DNA of 64,000 bases from GCA-2718595 sp963935005 (GTDB lineage: Bacteria; Gemmatimonadota; Gemmatimonadetes; Longimicrobiales; Gaopeijiaceae): positions 55,032 through 119,031 of the forward strand of contig CAWWAX010000001.1 in assembly GCA_963935005.1 (NCBI GenBank), written 5' to 3'. The translations under genes and the position numbers were made by a program. Positions 9,767-18,691 of the stretch are shown here, piece after piece. Each line of letters begins with the position of its first letter. Position 1 is the stretch's first letter. Below the pieces are notes generated by a model, which saw only the letters and a list, made by a program, of their open reading frames with translations, searched no databases and was not told the origin of the DNA.

Positions 9767-10095
9767 AATATCAGTGCCACCATTTTGATCAACCAAAAAA
9801 TATCGCCATCTTTGATCCTGAAAAAATGGCAAAACAAACCTTGTTTGAGTCAGATCGCCTATTGGTCGGTCTGAATTGTTTCGAGCCAGGGCAAAAACAT
9901 AAACTCCATAGCCACAAAGGGATGGATAAACTCTATCAAGTCGTGGATGGAGTTGGGTTATTTTTGCTCGAAGATAAAGAGATTCCAATGAAGGCTGGAT
10001 GTATCCTCATTGCTCCTGAAAATGTCCCTCACGGAATTCTTAATAATAGTGAGAGTCGTTTGATAGTTCTGGTTGTGCTAGCACCATCACCGTAA
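9757..10095 (+). CDS. Small cupin-domain protein
   Basis: 112-residue single-domain cupin. Motif 1 is PGQKHKLHSHKGMDKLYQVVDG (two His, one Lys/Tyr in metal-ligand positions); motif 2 is APENVPHGILN with the third His. TTG at 9757 is taken as start because AGGAGA precedes it by nine bases and the residues after it match usual cupin N-termini. It overlaps the amidase stop by ten bases. No signal peptide, so it is cytosolic. Cupins of this size act as metal-dependent oxygenases/isomerases or sugar-binding regulators; the function here is unknown but probably linked to the amidase. Confidence 0.82.
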   Translation: MRIKYQCHHFDQPKNIAIFDPEKMAKQTLFESDRLLVGLNCFEPGQKHKLHSHKGMDKLYQVVDGVGLFLLEDKEIPMKAGCILIAPENVPHGILNNSESRLIVLVVLAPSP

Positions 10096-10142
10096 ATTTT
10101 CTTTGTAGATTCAGTTTCAATTTTTCGAATTAGTGTAGAACC

Positions 10143-10619
10143 CTAACGCACTACCATACTACAGATCATCCCCATGTCTTCCTGGTAACCATCCGACCTC
10201 ATATACCTGTAAGCCGCGCCGTCTCCAGGGTTAGCCATAGTCTGGGCTCCTGGCACTTGGAAATCAATTACAGCCCCAGAAGAAACCAGTACAGGAGGTG
10301 TAGTACAACTCCTTCCTCTGTCTAAGTTGACTCCTAGCTGTAGTTCCTCCGGAGTAGACCATTCTAAAACAAACACCCTTACTGGATCCATGGCTGAAGT
10401 CGTTCGGAGAGTGCCCAATCTCGTACGCCCTCCCCTATAGAGAGCATAGATACCAGCATTGACATCGCCGAAATTTCTCACGTGAAGCTCAATGAGCTCT
10501 GATTCCTCTCCCTCAGGCTCGATAGACGAAGGTTGGTCGACAGCAGAAGAGGCACAAGCCTGCGTAATAACCACCAACAGTATTAAGCTTAATCTCAGTT
10601 GTCTCATAAACCAGTTCAT
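10143..10619 (-). CDS. Hypothetical lipoprotein
   Basis: 158 residues with a signal peptide and probable lipidated Cys (ITQACASS). The rest is a short beta-rich domain (LIELHVRNFGDVNAGIYALYRGGRTRLGTL) of a type seen as repeated small lipoproteins in Gemmatimonadota-like genomes. There are three later Cys. AGGAGA precedes ATG 10619 by five bases. Convergent with the cupin gene; downstream of it in the opposite direction is the Tat amidase, also on the minus strand. Function unknown. Confidence 0.7.
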   Translation of the reverse strand: MNWFMRQLRLSLILLVVITQACASSAVDQPSSIEPEGEESELIELHVRNFGDVNAGIYALYRGGRTRLGTLRTTSAMDPVRVFVLEWSTPEELQLGVNLDRGRSCTTPPVLVSSGAVIDFQVPGAQTMANPGDGAAYRYMRSDGYQEDMGMICSMVVR

Positions 10620-10661
10620 AGTCTCTCCTAGAATTCTATTGAACTGCTCCCTCCCCCTTCC

Positions 10662-12452
10662 TCAACCATCCAAATCAGGAACCCTTTGATAAAAACCAGC
10701 CGCATCTTGAAATGCTTTTGCGACGGCTAGTATTTTTGATTCACTGAAGGGCTTACCAACAAATACAATGCCAGTTGGAAGGCCGTCGTCACCAAAACCA
10801 TTGCATACCGCCACTGCGGGGTAACAAGCATGGTTTGCCAGCTGGAAAAAATGTGAGGTTGCCGACCTCCTTGGAGGTGGGCTCGCTGTGCTAGGCGTTG
10901 GAGGTGGATCTGACGGTTGAGGATCGACCGACAACCTAGTCCTCGAGTCACCATAAGGGGTGACGTATACATCAAAATCGCCCAAGGCATCTGACAACTC
11001 TTGCATCATAATACCCCTGACCCTCTGAGCTTGAAGATAAGCAACAGCCGGTATGGTCTGATTTACTCTCCAGCCACTAGCTCGAGTCGGCCTGGTAAGT
11101 TCATCGTCTCGATTCTCTAACAAAAAGCTTTCAAAAGCCGCAGAGGATTCAGCGGACAATGCTCGTAACGGCTCCGTCGAAAAATCTTTCAAAGGAACAT
11201 CAATTGGGCTTAGATTGACACCAATAGATCGTAGCATCTCCAGACTTTTACTGTCATTTGCTATCCAGTCCTCTTTCTTTCCTGGATCATCTGAAAATGC
11301 ATCTTCAAAATACGCGACCTTGAACTGCGTAGCATCTAATCCTTCATCCCAATTAAAAGGGATATCCAAAACACTCTGATCCTTTTCATCAGGCTTCGCT
11401 ATAGCTTTAAAAACCAAAGCACAATCTTCAACGGTTCTACAAATCGGCCCTAAGCGATCTCCAGTCCACCTCAAGGTCATCGCCCCAAAACGGCTAACTC
11501 GACCATATGTAGGCCTTAAACCTGAAGCACCACAAGCTACTGAAGGACTCAGGATAGACCCACTGGTTTCTGTTCCAATAGCAAACGCAACACATCCTGC
11601 AACTGCAGCGGAGGCAGGGCCTGCGGAAGATCCGCTTGACCCATTTTCGGAATTCCATGGATTTCTTGTACGACCCCCAAACCAACGGTCACCGCTGGCC
11701 AGCTCACCTGTTGTCAATTTGGCTATCAGAACTGCGCCCGCATCTCTCAAGAGGGTTACAACAGTAGCCTCATAGTCCATTTGCTGACCCCTGAATGCAT
11801 TGGATCCCCAGGTTGTTGGATAATTCTTGACTGCCAGAATATCCTTCGCTCCCCATGGTAATCCGTGTAAAGGCCCCCTATAAAAACCTCTGTCGATCTC
11901 TTCATCCGCCTTTTCGGCCTCGCTCAAAGCCAGATCATCCAAGAAGGTCACTGTGTTGTTGAATTTTGGATTATATCGTTTCAATCTATCCAGATACATC
12001 TCTGTGAGTTCAACAGAGCTCACCTTTCTGCTGTGCACCAATTCCGCCAATTTCGCCAGCGGCCAGAAAGCGAGATCTTCCAAGTTCCTCGGTCTCTCTA
12101 GGTCGGGGAAAGAACTTACACGAAAAGGTCTCTCTACCATGTCAATTTTCATCCCTGGAACAATCGTACTGAAATGGATGGGAGGTGCCACTCCGTTTTC
12201 CAACTTGTATTCTCGCAATTCAGTGTAGCCCTGCAGGTTCCTGTTTACTCCTTCTACCAAATCTTCAGCTTGATCATCCGTAAGGTCTAATCCTGATAGT
12301 GCGCTTGCATCACGAATCATGGCTAATGTTATTTCCTGTGCCTGAGCATCTAGCATCTTAGACCAAAGCACTCCAGGTAAGAGCGAAGAACTTAATCCGA
12401 TCCCCGAGAAATAACCTAGAAATCTTCTTCGGCTAGAAGTTCCAAGGTCCAT
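10662..12452 (-). CDS. Tat-exported amidase-signature hydrolase with Pro-rich insert
   Basis: 596 residues from ATG 12452, preceded by GGAGG at eight bases; the open frame extends further up to 12524 without a ribosome site. The start yields a Tat signal (SSRRRFLGYFSGIG). Triad: Lys203 in GAKDIL, cis-Ser in NGSSGSSAG (about 272-276) and Ser299 in GTETSGSILSPS. A 22-residue Pro/Ser-rich stretch (about residues 510-531, bases 10860-10925) interrupts the C-terminal region just before the conserved FFQLANHACYPAVAV; I do not know it from other amidases. Probably periplasmic hydrolysis of an amide. It is divergent from the large BNR-propeller gene. Confidence 0.9.
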   Translation of the reverse strand: MDLGTSSRRRFLGYFSGIGLSSSLLPGVLWSKMLDAQAQEITLAMIRDASALSGLDLTDDQAEDLVEGVNRNLQGYTELREYKLENGVAPPIHFSTIVPGMKIDMVERPFRVSSFPDLERPRNLEDLAFWPLAKLAELVHSRKVSSVELTEMYLDRLKRYNPKFNNTVTFLDDLALSEAEKADEEIDRGFYRGPLHGLPWGAKDILAVKNYPTTWGSNAFRGQQMDYEATVVTLLRDAGAVLIAKLTTGELASGDRWFGGRTRNPWNSENGSSGSSAGPASAAVAGCVAFAIGTETSGSILSPSVACGASGLRPTYGRVSRFGAMTLRWTGDRLGPICRTVEDCALVFKAIAKPDEKDQSVLDIPFNWDEGLDATQFKVAYFEDAFSDDPGKKEDWIANDSKSLEMLRSIGVNLSPIDVPLKDFSTEPLRALSAESSAAFESFLLENRDDELTRPTRASGWRVNQTIPAVAYLQAQRVRGIMMQELSDALGDFDVYVTPYGDSRTRLSVDPQPSDPPPTPSTASPPPRRSATSHFFQLANHACYPAVAVCNGFGDDGLPTGIVFVGKPFSESKILAVAKAFQDAAGFYQRVPDLDG

Positions 12453-12695
12453 AGAAAAACCTCCATATAGATGACTAAAAATATGTTCGATGATATTTGA
12501 AGAATGCGAAACAAAAGTGAACATCGCCAGTTTTTTGCAATGCTACTTCTTTATCACATAATTCCAACGACTTGTCATTTGTGTAATCATCAGAACATTA
12601 TGCTTCATGAGAAAAAGCCCAATGCACTCAATCAGGTCAGTATTTTGAGGAAATATGGAAGTGGGTGATCGATTTAAACCTGTAAGGACAACGTC

Positions 12696-15600
12696 ATGGA
12701 AATGGTGCAAAGAATTCTTAAAGTCAGTTTTATTCTTTTTCTTGTTACTCCTCTTATTTCCGCTTTCGATAATCCACCGGATGACTTCCTTCCTCCTCTT
12801 GAGTGGCGATCTATCGGACCCAATAGGGGTGGACGATCTATCGCAGTATCTGGGCACAAAAATCGCTTAAATGAATACTATTTTGGAGCAACAGGAGGCG
12901 GGCTCTGGAAGACAGAAGATGGGGGTTCTTCATGGAATCCTGTCACTGACGGCTACCTTGGAAGTTCTTCCATCGGAGCTGTCACCGTCTCTAATTCTAA
13001 TCCTGAGATAGTCTATATCGGCATGGGTGAAGCACAACTCAGAGCAAATGTTCTGCAAGGAGATGGGATCTATAGATCCAGTGATGCTGGAGACACATGG
13101 TCACATATAGGGTTAAAAGAAACCAAAACAATAAGCAGAATACGAGTACATCCGTCAGATCCAGAACACCTATACGTAGCAGCACTAGGATCCCCGTTTG
13201 CAAGCAATGCCGACAGAGGAATTTTCCGAACTACAAACGGCGGGAAAACCTGGGATAAAATACTTTATCGAGGGGAAGATTCGGGTGCAATTGATTTAGC
13301 AATGGACCCTAAAGATCCTGACACACTCTATGCAACTTTTTGGCAAGTATACCGGAGGCCATGGAAGTTATGGAGTGGAGGAGAAGGATCAGAAATTTTC
13401 AAATCCACAGACGGTGGAACCACTTGGAAAAATCTCACCGAAAACCCTGGATTTCCGAGAGGACCACTTGGAAAAATAACTGTCACTGTTTCTGGTGCTG
13501 ACTCACAACGGATTTGGGCGAACGTAGAAGCGAACCGAGGTGGACTCTACATGTCTGACGATGGTGGCTCTAGCTGGAATCTAATTAATGACCACAGAGA
13601 CCTATGGCAGAGAGCTTTTTATTTTCAGAGAATCGAAGCTGATCCAATAGATGTAAATACGATATACGTCTTAAATTTCGAACTACTTAAATCTACCGAT
13701 TCTGGAAAGAATTTTACGCCCATTCCAGGCACACATAGTGATCACCATGACCTGTGGATAGATCCGAACAATCCATCGCGAATGATCAATGGTAATGATG
13801 GAGGAGGAGTCATTACTGTAAACGGTGGCGAAACTTGGACACATATGAGGTACCCTACAGCTCAAATATATCGTCTCGCTACCACCGCAGACTTTCCATA
13901 TCACGCTTGTGGTGCACAGCAGGATAATACAACGGTATGCGTTGCATCAGATGGTACCCACTTGAGAAATCCTAGAGGCCAAAGTGAAGATTGGATGTAC
14001 GCAGTGGGTGGGGGTGAAAGCGGATACGTAGCGCCGCACCCAGCAAATCCAGATATCTTTTTCGCAGGTGCAACTAATACTCTGACAAAATACAATCGCA
14101 AAACTGGCCTTTCATTCGACGTACAACCCTACCCAAGAATTGTAATGGGAGAACCAGCAGCAGCTATGCGAGAAAGGTGGAACTGGACCTATCCAATAAC
14201 CATCTCTAATACAAACTCCAAAATTTTATATGTAGGATCCCAGTATCTGTGGAAAAGTGATGACGAAGGCGAGACTTGGAACAAAATCAGTCCAGATCTC
14301 ACAAGAGCTGACCCTGAAACCCTCGAAGATTCTGGTGGGCCTATAGTAAAGGATCAGGATGGTCCGGAAATCTATGGCACCATTTATAGTGTTGAAACCT
14401 CGCACTTCGATAGTGGAGTTATTTGGACTGGTTCGGACGATGGCTTGGTGCAGGTGACACTAGATGGAGGAAAGAGTTGGACCAATGTGACACCAGCCAA
14501 TTTACCTCCAGATACACGTATTACCTCGATCGAAACATCCAGACACACGCCGGGCTCTGCTTACCTCTCAGGAATCCGATATGAAATGGATGACCGATCA
14601 CCTTACTTGTGGAAAACATCCGACTACGGGGCAACCTGGGATTTTATAGTCAATGGTATCGGTACCGATGACTTCACAAGAGTGATCAGGCAAGACCCTA
14701 AAAACCCAAACATACTCTATTCAGGTACTGAAACCGGAGTCTATATCTCATTCGATCAAGGAGGGATCTGGCACTCTCTTTCCCTGAATCTACCGACAGT
14801 TCCTGTTACGGGCCTGATTGTAGAGGAAAGAGATCTGGTAATCTCTACTCATGGAAGATCTTTCTGGATCCTTGATGACATTGAAACTTTGCGCCAAATC
14901 AATCCATCTCTTGAATCTTCCCGAAACCACCTCTTCAAACCTGCAGATGCAATCAGAAGAACGGTGCCCGCTATAATAGACTATCAACTTGAGAGCGAAA
15001 ACACACAGGTAAATTTGGAGATTCTAGATTCGGAAGGTCGACATGTGAGAACCTTAGTAAAAAAAGATAACTACACCCCTGGGTTCTATCGTGAAGAATG
15101 GGATCTGAGATATACTGGTGCTATTACATTTCCTGGGATCGTTTTAGAGGGTGGAAATCCCGCTGTTGGACCATGGGCACCACCTGGAACATTCCAGGCT
15201 CGTTTAACTATCGGCGATCAACAACTGACACAACTCTTTCAGGTCCAAAAAGACCCTCGCCTGACGAACATATCCGAAGCCGACCTTTTATTACAACACA
15301 ACCTCGCCCTAAACATCCGAGATCACGAAAGTTCAGCCAACCAACACGTGATTAGCATCCGAGATCTCAAGTCTCAAATAGCAGATAGATTGTCTGATTC
15401 TAAAAACCGATCTCTAAATGCGATGGGCAGTATTTTTGCCGAAAAAATCAGTCAAGTAGAAGGACAACTATACCAAGTGCTGAATCAAAGTCCTAAAGAC
15501 AAAATTGCTTTTCCTATAAAACTTAATGACCGACTCACGGGCTTGCGATCACACTTGGAGCGAGGAGATGGCCTGCCCCCAAAAAGCTTTCTTAAAGTCT

Positions 15601-15758
15601 TCGACGAATTGTCTGCTGAATTGGAAGTACAGATCACGCTGCTCGCGGAAATCATGGAAGATGAATTTATCGAACTGAATCAGGCGCTGAGAGATGCTGG
15701 CTTGAGCCCAATAGAAAAACCCAACTTCTATATACCATCAAATATTGATACTAACTGA
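12696..15758 (+). CDS. Large secreted BNR/sortilin-type beta-propeller protein
   Basis: 1020 residues, signal peptide at 1-23, ATG preceded by AAGGA. It is filled with BNR/Asp-box repeats (S-x-D-x-G-x-x-W): KTEDGGSSW, RSSDAGDTW, RTTNGGKTW, KSTDGGTTW, MSDDGGSSW, KSDDEGETW, VTLDGGKSW and more, the pattern of VPS10/sortilin and sialidase-like propellers. After about residue 730 there is an Ig-like segment (RHVRTLVKKDNYTPGFYREEWDLRY) and an alpha-helical tail. Relatives are often annotated as glycosyl hydrolases, but no catalytic residues can be identified here, so a binding role is equally possible. No operon partners are evident. Confidence 0.9.
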   Translation: MEMVQRILKVSFILFLVTPLISAFDNPPDDFLPPLEWRSIGPNRGGRSIAVSGHKNRLNEYYFGATGGGLWKTEDGGSSWNPVTDGYLGSSSIGAVTVSNSNPEIVYIGMGEAQLRANVLQGDGIYRSSDAGDTWSHIGLKETKTISRIRVHPSDPEHLYVAALGSPFASNADRGIFRTTNGGKTWDKILYRGEDSGAIDLAMDPKDPDTLYATFWQVYRRPWKLWSGGEGSEIFKSTDGGTTWKNLTENPGFPRGPLGKITVTVSGADSQRIWANVEANRGGLYMSDDGGSSWNLINDHRDLWQRAFYFQRIEADPIDVNTIYVLNFELLKSTDSGKNFTPIPGTHSDHHDLWIDPNNPSRMINGNDGGGVITVNGGETWTHMRYPTAQIYRLATTADFPYHACGAQQDNTTVCVASDGTHLRNPRGQSEDWMYAVGGGESGYVAPHPANPDIFFAGATNTLTKYNRKTGLSFDVQPYPRIVMGEPAAAMRERWNWTYPITISNTNSKILYVGSQYLWKSDDEGETWNKISPDLTRADPETLEDSGGPIVKDQDGPEIYGTIYSVETSHFDSGVIWTGSDDGLVQVTLDGGKSWTNVTPANLPPDTRITSIETSRHTPGSAYLSGIRYEMDDRSPYLWKTSDYGATWDFIVNGIGTDDFTRVIRQDPKNPNILYSGTETGVYISFDQGGIWHSLSLNLPTVPVTGLIVEERDLVISTHGRSFWILDDIETLRQINPSLESSRNHLFKPADAIRRTVPAIIDYQLESENTQVNLEILDSEGRHVRTLVKKDNYTPGFYREEWDLRYTGAITFPGIVLEGGNPAVGPWAPPGTFQARLTIGDQQLTQLFQVQKDPRLTNISEADLLLQHNLALNIRDHESSANQHVISIRDLKSQIADRLSDSKNRSLNAMGSIFAEKISQVEGQLYQVLNQSPKDKIAFPIKLNDRLTGLRSHLERGDGLPPKSFLKVFDELSAELEVQITLLAEIMEDEFIELNQALRDAGLSPIEKPNFYIPSNIDTN

Positions 15759-15848
15759 TTGTTTCAACGAAGAACCATCTGAACTTGCTACGGTGAGACC
15801 TGAGTCACAATATAAATTAACAAGCGTAGTAACTTAAGGAGGCATCCT

Positions 15849-16877
15849 ATGACAAAATTATCTCAAATCTGTTTGAAAGCACTCTCGTTACTGATGTTTT
15901 TCGTTGGATATGCAGAGGCCCAGAAACAGACTGTCAGAATCATCCAGACTAACGCTGCTGGCGATAACGTCCACATCATCGATCCGATAACTAACGAGGT
16001 TGTGGACGTAATATTGGGAATACCCATAGCCCATGGAGTCACGTCCCATCCCGATGCTAGTCGTTTTTACTTCAGTAACGAAGTTGAACATACCTTGGAT
16101 ATAGTCTCTAGCCAGACTCTTAGAGTAGTCAGGCAAATCCCTTTGAGTGGACGTCCTAACAACATAGCTATTACTCCAGATGGTCAAAAAGTGTATGTAG
16201 CGATCAGAGACGATCTCAAGCCTGGTGTTGACGTGATCGATCTAACTGAAAACGAGGTGATCAAGACCATCCACATGTTAGGGGGAGTCCATAACGTTTT
16301 TATAACCCCAGATGGCCGTCACATAGCCGCTGGCATGATCGGAGCAGAGACACTCACCATCATAGATACCGAAACTGACGAACCCCTATGGTCCATGCAC
16401 TTTGATGGTGGTGTTAGGCCAATGGCATTTGAAGCTAACCCTGATAACTCGACTAAAAGAATCTTTGTTCAAATTTCAAATTTCCACGGAGTTTATGTAG
16501 TTGATTTCGAGCAAAAATCCGTCACCGAAAAACTTTGGATGCCTGAGTTGCCCATCTCCCAAACAGACAACGATGCTTTACAGGGTTCACCGGGCCATGG
16601 GTTAGCAGTTTCACCCAATGGATCCCAATTGTGGTCGACCAGCAAACCCAATGGTTACGTCTACGCTTGGTCTCTTCCTGATCTAACATTCCTTGGGGGG
16701 GTCCGAGTGGGCCGAGTGCCTGACTGGCTTACAATGACACCCGATGGAAAATACTTATACGCCGCAAATGCTGGCTCTAATGATGTCTCGGTAATCGATA
16801 CTGAAAACATGGTTAAAATCGCAACAATCCCAGTAGGCCAAGTCCCGAAACGTAATCACACGGTGGTCTTTCCATGA
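15849..16877 (+). CDS. YVTN-family secreted beta-propeller protein
   Basis: 342 residues, Sec signal peptide (cleaved near YAEAQ, residue 25) and a seven-bladed YVTN/YncE-type propeller with repeated blades such as PDGQKVYVAIRDD, VFITPDGRHIAAG and TMTPDGKYLYAANAGSNDVSVIDTE. AAGGAGG lies six bases before the ATG. Its stop overlaps the start of the di-haem gene (ATGA), so the two are translated together. In that context the propeller may be a periplasmic binding or scaffolding partner of the cytochrome-like protein; no enzymatic residues are recognised. Confidence 0.88.
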   Translation: MTKLSQICLKALSLLMFFVGYAEAQKQTVRIIQTNAAGDNVHIIDPITNEVVDVILGIPIAHGVTSHPDASRFYFSNEVEHTLDIVSSQTLRVVRQIPLSGRPNNIAITPDGQKVYVAIRDDLKPGVDVIDLTENEVIKTIHMLGGVHNVFITPDGRHIAAGMIGAETLTIIDTETDEPLWSMHFDGGVRPMAFEANPDNSTKRIFVQISNFHGVYVVDFEQKSVTEKLWMPELPISQTDNDALQGSPGHGLAVSPNGSQLWSTSKPNGYVYAWSLPDLTFLGGVRVGRVPDWLTMTPDGKYLYAANAGSNDVSVIDTENMVKIATIPVGQVPKRNHTVVFP

Positions 16878-17713
16878 ACCACTCTGAGAGAAAAAATATA
16901 TTGGTTTTCATACTACTCCTTTTTTTGCCACATAGCTTATCAGCCCAACGTTCACTGAGTTTTGAAGCTTTTCGCGAAACGGTAGAACCTATATTTATAC
17001 AACCACGTGGCGGCCACGGGCCGAGTATTTCCCCTTGTGCTTCTTGCCACATAAACAGTGGAACACCGCTCAGGCTCCAACCACTTCAAGAAACGGAAAG
17101 TGGTCAGGTTTACTGGTCAGAAAACCAATCTAAAAAAAACTTTGAAGTCGTATCTAAGTTAGTAGTGCCAGGACAACCCGAAAGAAGCAGACTCCTCCGA
17201 AAACCGTTAGTTGTGACAGCTGGAGGAACAGCCTTCCACGTGGGCGGTAAGTTTTGGCAAGATCAAAACAACCCAGAATGGCAGATAATAGCAGACTGGA
17301 TAGGTAACAGTGATGCACCGACAGACCTTACTGAATTAGAAACAACACCTTCTCCGCTAGACTTCAATTTCTTCCAAACTTGCGTCCAGCAAATTTTTCT
17401 AAATAAGCGTGAAGGTCGTATGGAATGCACCAACTGCCATGGCTCAGGCCCTCGCGGATTCGCACAAGACATTCCAGAAGATCGATCCTACTGGAATTTT
17501 GAAGAATCTCGGGAAAATTTTGAGATCCTCAAGCGGTACGTAGAACCAGGATATCCCCTCAGAAGCCGTTTCTTGACTCACCCATTGGCACCTGAAGATG
17601 GCGGAGATAATTACCACAGTGGTGGGCGTCGGTGGTTTTCGAAGGAAGATCCCGAATGGAAAATGCTAGCAGCTTGGGTCAAAGGTGAGGATGCTCGATG
17701 TCTCAGCTACTAA
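16874..17713 (+). CDS. Periplasmic di-haem c-type cytochrome-like protein
   Basis: 279 residues with a signal peptide and two c-type haem motifs, C55-A-S-C-H59 and C185-T-N-C-H189. The protein is an internal duplication: the stretch FEVVSKLVVPGQPERSRLL... ending NPEWQIIADWI recurs as FEILKRYVEPGYPLRSRFL... ending DPEWKMLAAWV, one copy per haem. This resembles the cytochrome domains of planctomycete/Gemmatimonadota PSCyt proteins and not classical cytochrome c. Overlap with the upstream propeller gene (ATGA) indicates a two-gene operon. Likely a periplasmic electron carrier; redox partner unknown. Confidence 0.85.
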   Translation: MNHSERKNILVFILLLFLPHSLSAQRSLSFEAFRETVEPIFIQPRGGHGPSISPCASCHINSGTPLRLQPLQETESGQVYWSENQSKKNFEVVSKLVVPGQPERSRLLRKPLVVTAGGTAFHVGGKFWQDQNNPEWQIIADWIGNSDAPTDLTELETTPSPLDFNFFQTCVQQIFLNKREGRMECTNCHGSGPRGFAQDIPEDRSYWNFEESRENFEILKRYVEPGYPLRSRFLTHPLAPEDGGDNYHSGGRRWFSKEDPEWKMLAAWVKGEDARCLSY

Positions 17714-17740
17714 ACAAGATAGATTCCCTTGATCACTTGA

Positions 17741-18691
17741 CTAGGTACTGCAACTACTGACCAACCCCTGCAAAGTCGAATCAGCGAGTACCTTGAAGTT
17801 TTTTCTAACGTAAGAGCCAACGACCCCTGTTCCTGATTTTCCTTGCAGGCTGGGAGTTCTAATCTGTCCAGATGGATGAAATTTACCAGCCCTTGCCCAA
17901 TTGACGAAATTCCTGTCCACTGCCGCCACGCTTATATCTGCGGTAGTACTCTCTGGAAGACCCTCCTGTAGCTGGAGAAATACGTCTCTATGTAAGCCAT
18001 ACCGATCAAATAAGCCTACTTCGGCGGGGAAACGCATCTTGGTATCATCTGAAGAAATTGCAAGACCGAGGAGATGAAGTGGCTGAGGAGGAAGATCTTC
18101 TTCTGGCAAATAATTAAACACTCCATCTAAATCCCAAATATTAGCTTCAACAATATAAGCCCAGGCGTCTTGACTCTCACTCCAGCTCAATTCTAATATC
18201 TGATCTCTCTGTAAACGACAGAACTTCTGACTATTTCGAGGAGTCTTCATGACAAAGTCACCAGGCAATGTGGTCTGCCCAAAAAGCTCACCGACACCAC
18301 CGTCTTTGATGCTCACCTGAATAGCCTGTCCTGGTTGAACAGACAGCAATTCCCCCAAACGATAACAAGTGCCCAAGGAGCCACTTATGGCTGATGTTTC
18401 TCTCTGGACCCATTCTGGAATACATGTTGAAGTGCCAGCAGAATCTTCAACCAAAGGCACACTCCGATCTCCCGATGTCAGAGTTATATCTGCACCCAAA
18501 ACGGGTCCATAGTCCTTGCTTCCTAAAACACGATGGAGGTATGCAGTCGCCTCTAGGGGGTTAGAGCCATCTTTTGCAATATAAACTTCCGCTATAAGGA
18601 GACTCTCTGGTGACACCAGAGATACACTGTCCATTTCACATCCTGTCAAAGAGAATATTCCCAGGATGAACCACCTCGTTAAATACCTCAT
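17741..18691 (-). CDS. DUF4249-like lipoprotein, TonB-receptor partner
   Basis: 316 residues, lipoprotein signal (FSLTGCEMDS). The N-terminal part has an Ig-like region (LGADITLTSGDRSVPLVED) and the middle a TLPGDF segment, as in DUF4249 proteins that sit beside TonB-dependent receptors. Its ATG overlaps the receptor stop (ATGA, 18688-18691), so it is translationally coupled to it. By analogy with SusD/DUF4249 systems it probably forms an outer-membrane surface lid or ligand-capture subunit. The family assignment is from architecture and context; direct similarity is modest. Confidence 0.7.
   Translation of the reverse strand: MRYLTRWFILGIFSLTGCEMDSVSLVSPESLLIAEVYIAKDGSNPLEATAYLHRVLGSKDYGPVLGADITLTSGDRSVPLVEDSAGTSTCIPEWVQRETSAISGSLGTCYRLGELLSVQPGQAIQVSIKDGGVGELFGQTTLPGDFVMKTPRNSQKFCRLQRDQILELSWSESQDAWAYIVEANIWDLDGVFNYLPEEDLPPQPLHLLGLAISSDDTKMRFPAEVGLFDRYGLHRDVFLQLQEGLPESTTADISVAAVDRNFVNWARAGKFHPSGQIRTPSLQGKSGTGVVGSYVRKNFKVLADSTLQGLVSSCST

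Noticed and set aside
12543..12857. 104-residue minus-strand frame upstream of the BNR gene
   Set aside because: It overlaps the well-supported BNR start and has an unremarkable composition; it is an antisense shadow.
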